Below, piece after piece: positions 53,231-60,500 of a stretch of DNA of 64,000 nt. This stretch comes from Siderastrea radians. Its lineage: Eukaryota; Cnidaria; Anthozoa; Scleractinia; Rhizangiidae. The stretch covers positions 14,160,201-14,224,200 of the forward strand of contig OZ024888.1 in the NCBI GenBank assembly GCA_964017195.1, written 5' to 3'. The position numbers were made by a program, and so were the translations under genes. The first letter of the stretch is position 1. Each line of letters starts with the position of its first letter. The notes beneath the pieces are model-generated. The model ran no database searches, was not told where the DNA came from, and worked only from the letters and a program-made list of their open reading frames with translations.

Positions 53231-56200
53231 TGACTGACTAATAAATGTAAAGAAGATCCTCGCAGTTATTAACGCAACTTATGCAGTTGCGAAAAGAAAG
53301 CCTGAAAAAATCAGGCTTGCCGGGATTCGAACCCTGACCTCTGTGATACCGGTGCAGCGCTCTAACCAATTGAGCTATCAAGCCAACTGGGAGTTGGTCA
53401 TTAAATTGGTTCGTAATATACCCGGAAAAGATAAAGATGAAATTATGAATATATGAAATTCATATATTTAAACTGCGGAATGAAGAAATAAATGTAAAGA
53501 AGATCCTCGCAGTTATTAACGCAACTTATGCAGTTGCGAAAAGAAAGCCTGAAAAACCAGTCTTTAGAGGTCAGGGTTCGAATCCCGGCAAGCCTGATTT
53601 TTTTCAGGCTTTCTTTTCGCAACTGCATAAGTTGCGTTAATAACTGCGAGGATCTTCTTTACATTTATTTCTTCATTCCGCAGTTCAAATATATGAATTT
53701 CATATATTCATAATTTCGTGACTGACTAATAATACATAGATGTAGCCAAGCCTAAAAGCGGAGCCCCCCCTTTTGTTTTGTCTGTTGTTTTTGTTTGTTT
53801 GTTTTTTTTTTGTTTTGTTTTTGCTGGCAGTTATTAATTTGTGAAAATACTCTCATTCAAGTCGTAAATTAAAAAAAACAAACAAACAAACAAAAAAAAA
53901 AAACCTGCTCCCGCTGAGTGTCGAACCCGGCTCGTCAGCGTAAGATGCCGGTGACTAGTCCACTAGGCCATGAGCGTTTAACAATAAATCATGAGTTAAT
54001 TTTAATACTTATTTCTTTCTTCGTGACAAGCTGCCTATCAGCGTGAAAATGCTGGTGTTTTTCCTGCAAAATGTGTTCGAAACGCCGTAAAAACCATGGT
54101 TGTGGACAGAAAAAAACCAAAAACCACTAGCTCTGCTATATTTGGCGTCGAAACCGCTGCGAAAAGCTGTGAACTCAAGCGGTGTACCGACCGAGTTTGA
54201 ACAGAACCGACGAGGCAAATTTGAACTTTTTGCCTGAACTTTATCGCCTAATTTCTTTCGCCTAAATTGAACTTTTCCCCTTCCACCAAAAAGACAACTG
54301 AGTGTTCCTTGAACTTTTTTTTTCCATTAACAAATTTGTTTTTGACTTTTGTTGTCTTTGCTTGTTTTGCTACAACGCGGGTCAACATGCGATTTCGCGC
54401 CAAAAACACACGGGATTCAGCACAGGGTTATATCCCGTGTATGAAGCGTATTGGTAGTCCTGTGGTGCGGACGGACGGACGTACGGACGTACGGATGTAC
54501 GGACGGACGGTCACGTGACTATTACGTCACTACCAAAATTTTTTGGCTTGACAGGTTACCAAATTTCCTTAGCAATGGAGCTCCGCTGACGCGCTAGCGC
54601 GCTGGCTCCGCTATAACTAATATAAAGTATTGCTAGTCATGTTTGTACGATCTCCACATGTGATGCCCCTAATTAATCCGGCAAAAGGCTGATCTGTTCC
54701 AGTAGAAATATTCTTGCAATTAGCGTGTGGGCTTCTCAGCCCCCACTGTTTGATATAACAATGATGTTCACACATTTAGAATTATCCTATTGCCGAAGTA
54801 ACGTAGAATTTGGGTGGATTTACCGTTTTCTTTTAAACAAATAGTTTTCTTGCCGAAGTAACGTAGAATTTGGGTGGATTTACCGTTTTCTTTTAAACAA
54901 ATAGTTTTCTTCTAGTATTTTAACTTAATAACGAATAAACACTAGTATTTTTTTAACACCCTGAAGAAGGTAGTATTGCCGAAACATCGGTGTCATCATC
55001 TGTCAATCAATAGCGCTTATACCCAAATTCGGAATATTTTTCTAGTTTTCTCCTTACCCAGTCGTTTACAAGTTCCATTCCTGAATGTGATGTTGTCGAT
55101 GGCTATGTCACTAGAAACATCAGATCCTCTTATACCCTCCAGGATGATCTAACCAAAAATAATATGTATAGCTATTAACAGGAATATTTAAAGATATATA
55201 GCTAGGCTAGTCTAACAGCGGAGGTCCTAAACGACAAAAATCCCGCAAATTGAAAGCCACTAGCCATTATATTGCATAAATAGAAAATTATGGGCCGGAA
55301 CAGGCCGATTTTGCGTGACCGGTTCCAAAAGTCTTGAAGTCATATGGTCTACGCTACTACGTCACACATGGAAGACTGTTCATTGTCATGCAAAATGTAT
55401 ACAAGGTATGAAAGTTCGTTCGCGTCGCCCTTTGATTTTAATTTTATCGTTACTAACTGCTGGGGTAAGTACTAGAAATATCAGAAATCGTTTCAAGACG
55501 TTTGCTGTCTAGTTTTCAAAACAAAGAGAGGAGGGTAGGAAAACGTCTATTAAATGTCATTGTTGGGACACTTACATGAGGTCCTGCTCGACGGCTGACT
55601 TCCCAAGGTGTGGTAGTTGGGAAGGAATCCATATCTGGATATCTACTGGTTGTAAACTTCGTGATGCTTCTACTTAAAATATGGCACGACATCGTCGTCG
55701 TACGAGGTACACGGACATGACCAATAAGATATACATTTCATAAGCATGGCGCTTCCCTCTCGCAAGCATTCCGCCCACGAAGGAGCTTCGCCATAGGGCA
55801 TATATTAAGTCGTAATTTTAAAATGATCGTTTCATTTGAGTTATGGTCCGTTAAACCAATTTTTTTGTCAGATTCAACTATGAGGGCTACTGCCACCCTA
55901 TCCCACCGTTCCCCTTCCGCCTGCCAGTTTTCTTTTCAAAACAGCATGGAATATAAGAATATACTTTATCTGTGGATCAGTTTCAAAGAGCAGTAGAACG
56001 AAGGCCACGGATCATATTTGTTTGTTTTGGGGTGGGGGAGCGGGGAGGGAGTGGAAGATGCAACAGATTTTACTAAATTCTTTATGAAACAATGAATGCT
56101 TGAAAAATACATATTAGAACTGCAGAATAAAGATGGAAATATAAAGATGATCATCACAGTTACATATGCCCCTTTTGCTGAGTTGCGAAAAAGAAGCCTG

Positions 56201-57200
56201 AAAAAATTCAGGTTTGCAAGGGATTTTTTCTTGAATACCAATACCCAATAACAAAAACAGTATCAACAACAATCATCAATCTGAAATATTTTTGTCACCT
56301 CGTATTCAGTGGAAGAATTAAAGAATACTGCAGCCTCAAACCATTGGTCGGGGTGATTACCACTTTTGATCCATTCCACTGCTTCACTGCCGTTTATCTT
56401 CATGTAGATTATCAAACTTCCCATAGTGCTTCCATACATGTGATACATGATTGACATACATTTTGCACCTTGCATTTTAGGGCTGATAAGTCTAACAATG
56501 TCACCATGCTGACGCGGAAGCGAAGCTTCTAAATATGCGTACTTTCCATCACCTATAAATACCAAACAATAAGGTTTAGGACGTATCAGGACATTCCATG
56601 TTTCTTTATTCGTTTTGGCCAAATTCTTTCCCCATATCCTAAACGTTCCGGACCCCAGACTGAGGGGAGACAAGGTTCACAAAAGCAAAAGTTCATCGAC
56701 GAAGACAACTGAAATGCAGAGTTTCTTAGTTGATCAACTCTAGGGTTGAGCTGACACGCAAACTAACAGGGACCTTAATTTGAGCGGAAATATCAGTGAT
56801 GCTATAAGTTTACGTCTTTCAAAGTTCAAACCAACCAAGTTCCCAGAAAGCTCACTCATCCCAGTTGTTGTTGACAAGTAGAGAAGGGCACTCTACGGGA
56901 AAGACACTCGAAAATCGAAAATATCTCACGCAAATCGAAACTCGAAAGGTTGTCCTAGTACTTAATCTTGTCCTTTTATTTAAATTCCCTAGTCTCGCTT
57001 CCATGAAGAGTTGTGACTCTACCATTCACATTAAACGTACGTAAGCAGTAAGCGTCATGCTACCTGAAACATCAGATCGAGGTCCTGTAGTCCAGCTGGG
57101 TGTCTCTCCTGACCATATGGTCCAGTTAAACTTCGCTCTGCCTGTGTTGTCATTTTCCCAACCACAAAAAGTAGAGTTTTCGAAATCACAGTCTAAACCT

Positions 57201-57259
<59 letters not shown>

Positions 57260-57263
57260 ATTC

Positions 57264-57310
<47 letters not shown>

Positions 57311-57466
57311 CACTTTTATTTGAATACGGTAATTTCATAAGTTTACAAAAAAAAAAACTTCTTTACATGAAAGCCGTATTGAAACAGAAGTAAATACTGT
57401 AAACTAACTAAAAGATATGTACCGATAATAAAAACTAGTCAACAGTTTGCTTGCCTATTAAACAGT

Positions 57467-57513
<47 letters not shown>

Positions 57514-60500
57514 AGAAAGACGAGTCAGAGACACAAACGTTTACTGATTAGTTTTGTCACTCTTAATTAAAGTTCAATCCCCTTGGGTTAATAAGAGGCG
57601 ATATGCACTTAGGCATCGCGTTTATACGTCATGTTCTTTCTGATCTTGTTTCTTGTAAAAACATGTGTTACCCTGGTTACGGTAAACACACACCCAAAGA
57701 AGGAATACTAAAGAAACCCGACGCACTCACAGAAAAACGTCTTTATGTTTCTTAAATTAACTTTATTCAGAACGGGCTTTCTTGGTTTTCTGGGAATAAC
57801 AGGCGATGAAAGATGCATTGTTAACATAACTTGATTTCAAAAAATTGGCACAATTCGCATGCTGAAAACAGCACATGAGATTTTTCTTCAGTTCTCGCGA
57901 ATATTATTGCAGCTAAAGTGTTAATTACGTGAACATGTCATGCCCTGTCAACAGAATGACGTTTTCGCACTTTACAACATAACGGATATTTAACAATTAT
58001 TCTACGAGGGCGCGCTGGATTTCAAATGTTAGATAACCAACGAGGCGCGTAGCACCGAGTTGGTTATAATCATTTGATATCCAGTAAGCCAAAGTAGAAT
58101 AATTGTTTATCAAAAACTTGACCACTATTTAAAAAAATCAAGAAAGAACGACGAAAATGAGAAAAGAGATAACAAAGGAACAAGAATCGATCACATGACT
58201 GAACGAAAAAGGCGCCAAAACCTTGCGAAGTGTTGCAGCGTTTCATTGCAAAGCTGAATGAATCAGTGAAAACTGCTCGAAAGTGAACAAAGAGGCAGAA
58301 GTTTTGGAAAAAAAATCTTCTAATTATTGGCTCTGAAATATGGTACATGTTTGATTTTTCCTGAAACATTGTTGTAATCATCGTCCAAAGCGGATTGAAG
58401 CTGTAGAATTTCACCATATTAGCTGCTGGAGTTGAAACGGAGCAAATAGTTTGTTTAGTACTTGTAGACTGATTCATGATTTACCACCGACTCACCATGA
58501 ATGTGTGATAGTTTTAATTAATTGCTCCTGCCCCATTTCACTGTGGTTTATTGTATGTCTTGTCTTGACATTTTGAAGTGGAAAACCTTCCTGATAAAAC
58601 CTATCGTTTGTTCAATTTCAATGATCGACGTGACGATCGATGAAAGAAATCAATTGTAAACACAACGCTTAATGCTAAAATTTCTATTTCTGCACCGTTT
58701 CTTCAAACAATTTTGACTTGTGTTAGACGACACTGTTGGTGATGCTTGTTGGTGACGCTGTTGGAATTCCTGCTTAATTTAACTTCGCTGCCAAATGATT
58801 TTTCTCGTCCATTTCTCTTGCCGGGTTGCTCGCGAGGAAAAAACTTTCAGTTTACTTTGTTGTTGAGTGTTCATTGACCATATTTGGTCGCAGCAGGTAT
58901 ATGAGCTGATAGCCAGCTCCGTTCAGCTAATCAAAATGCTAGAAATCCAATATACCTAGTCCAGTTTTTAATAATAGCCATTAGCCTGAGCTTCTGAATT
59001 TAAAAGGGCGAAAATGGCAGTATTCCATTTTAAAATTAAATAAAGGTCACAAAATGTTGTTTTGTTTTTTTTAGGGCTGTAACATTTGCTGTTCAAAGTA
59101 AGCCGAGTTAGACAAAACCAGTTTCTGTTTTTTGAGATAACTAGCGACAACATTGTTAAGAAAAAAACTAGCCGCAATGTTTGACATGAAGAGATGGATT
59201 TAGGAAAAAGTGTAAACAGTTAATAATTCATATCCGCCCTCGCATGAGCACTTGAGTTTATTTTCCAATTTGTTAGTCGAATGTATATGAACAAGAAAAG
59301 CCCCAGGGCATTGGACCCAACTGCCCAAAGAAAGTCAAAGCATCAACATACCAGCTGGAATATGCTGCCATTGTCTGAAGCTCGTGCACAAAGAAACGCA
59401 TTAAAGATATTGAAAGAGTGCTAAGAAGATCTGCTCGCTTTATGAAAGGTTGCTATGACAACACCCTTGTTTCATTTCATTCAAAGAAAGCTATTGCGCT
59501 ATTTGTCAAAAAAAAAAACCTGTGAGAACAGTTTCATGTCAAGGACACTTAACAACTGGAAAGATCTTCTCACCAATATTAGTAATCAAGGAACTGTGGG
59601 CTTTTTTAAAATTAGCTGTCGCCGCGCACTTCTCTTAGACCCGAACATTTTATATTATTTCATTTCACCTAAATCCATATATTAATTATTTTTTCACAGT
59701 TGGCCCTCCCACATTTGCAGTGATGGTTCCTAGTACCTCTCTGGATCATACCTCCTACTGAGATTTAGAATTAAGCTCGGCCTATTTAGCTAAATAAGAA
59801 GCAACGTGCAATTAGGCATCACGTCATCCCGCAAAGCAATAATGCATGGTAAAGCTGCAAAGATGGAGATCGATCTTGTTTCTTTTTCCAACAAAGTGGT
59901 ACTGTAAAATCACACAAAAAGAGGAATTATTCAAGAGAATATACTCATAGAAAAACGTACTTTAATTTGTTTGTTTCTCGCGAAAAACTATATTCAGACC
60001 AGGCGTTTTGGTCTTCTAGAATTGGGGTAATAAAGGATGCACTGTTGTTTCGTAGATAAACCTTCAAAGAATTGTCACTATTTGTAAACTTAAAAATGCA
60101 TGCAGCCGCCTTTTCATCAGTTCTTGGCAATACCATTTGCAGCTGAAGCGGTTTTCTGGTGAACCTGTCACACCCAATTAACAAATAATGGAATGACGCC
60201 TCGTATTTCCATTTTCAAAAGGACGGCCACAAAATTTCCGTTTTTGGTGGGAGGGGGGGGGGAGGGGTAGGGTTTTATGTGGAGAAGCAGGGGTAGTTGT
60301 TTAGTAGAGCTAGGTGCATTGAGCACAGTATTATTGGTAACATTTAAAGCTTTACATGGCCTTGCGCCTCCTTATATAGGTAGTCTATAAGAACAGTACA
60401 ATCTCTCTCGAAGTTCGTGCTCCTCAACCAAGAATTTGCTGGCTATTCCTACATCACACTCGGTGGTCTATGGAGACTGCGCTTTCTCCATTGCCGCGCC

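Larger units (their letters stand above)
53141..55057 (-). other. intron between MAM1 and U1, repeat-rich
   Basis: Contains the GACT microsatellite (53204..53239), the SINE cluster (53237..53985), a repeat related to 26800..27110 (54440..54610), a 60-bp exact duplication (54791..54910) and a hammerhead-like motif (54961..54985). No exon recognised. Confidence 0.6.

Noticed and set aside
55570..55670. Possible exon encoding [18 protein letters not shown] with a GTAAGT donor
   Set aside because: MAM1 exons 3 and 4 join in phase 0 without it, its acceptor lacks a pyrimidine tract, and no domain is recognised; perhaps an alternative or dead exon.
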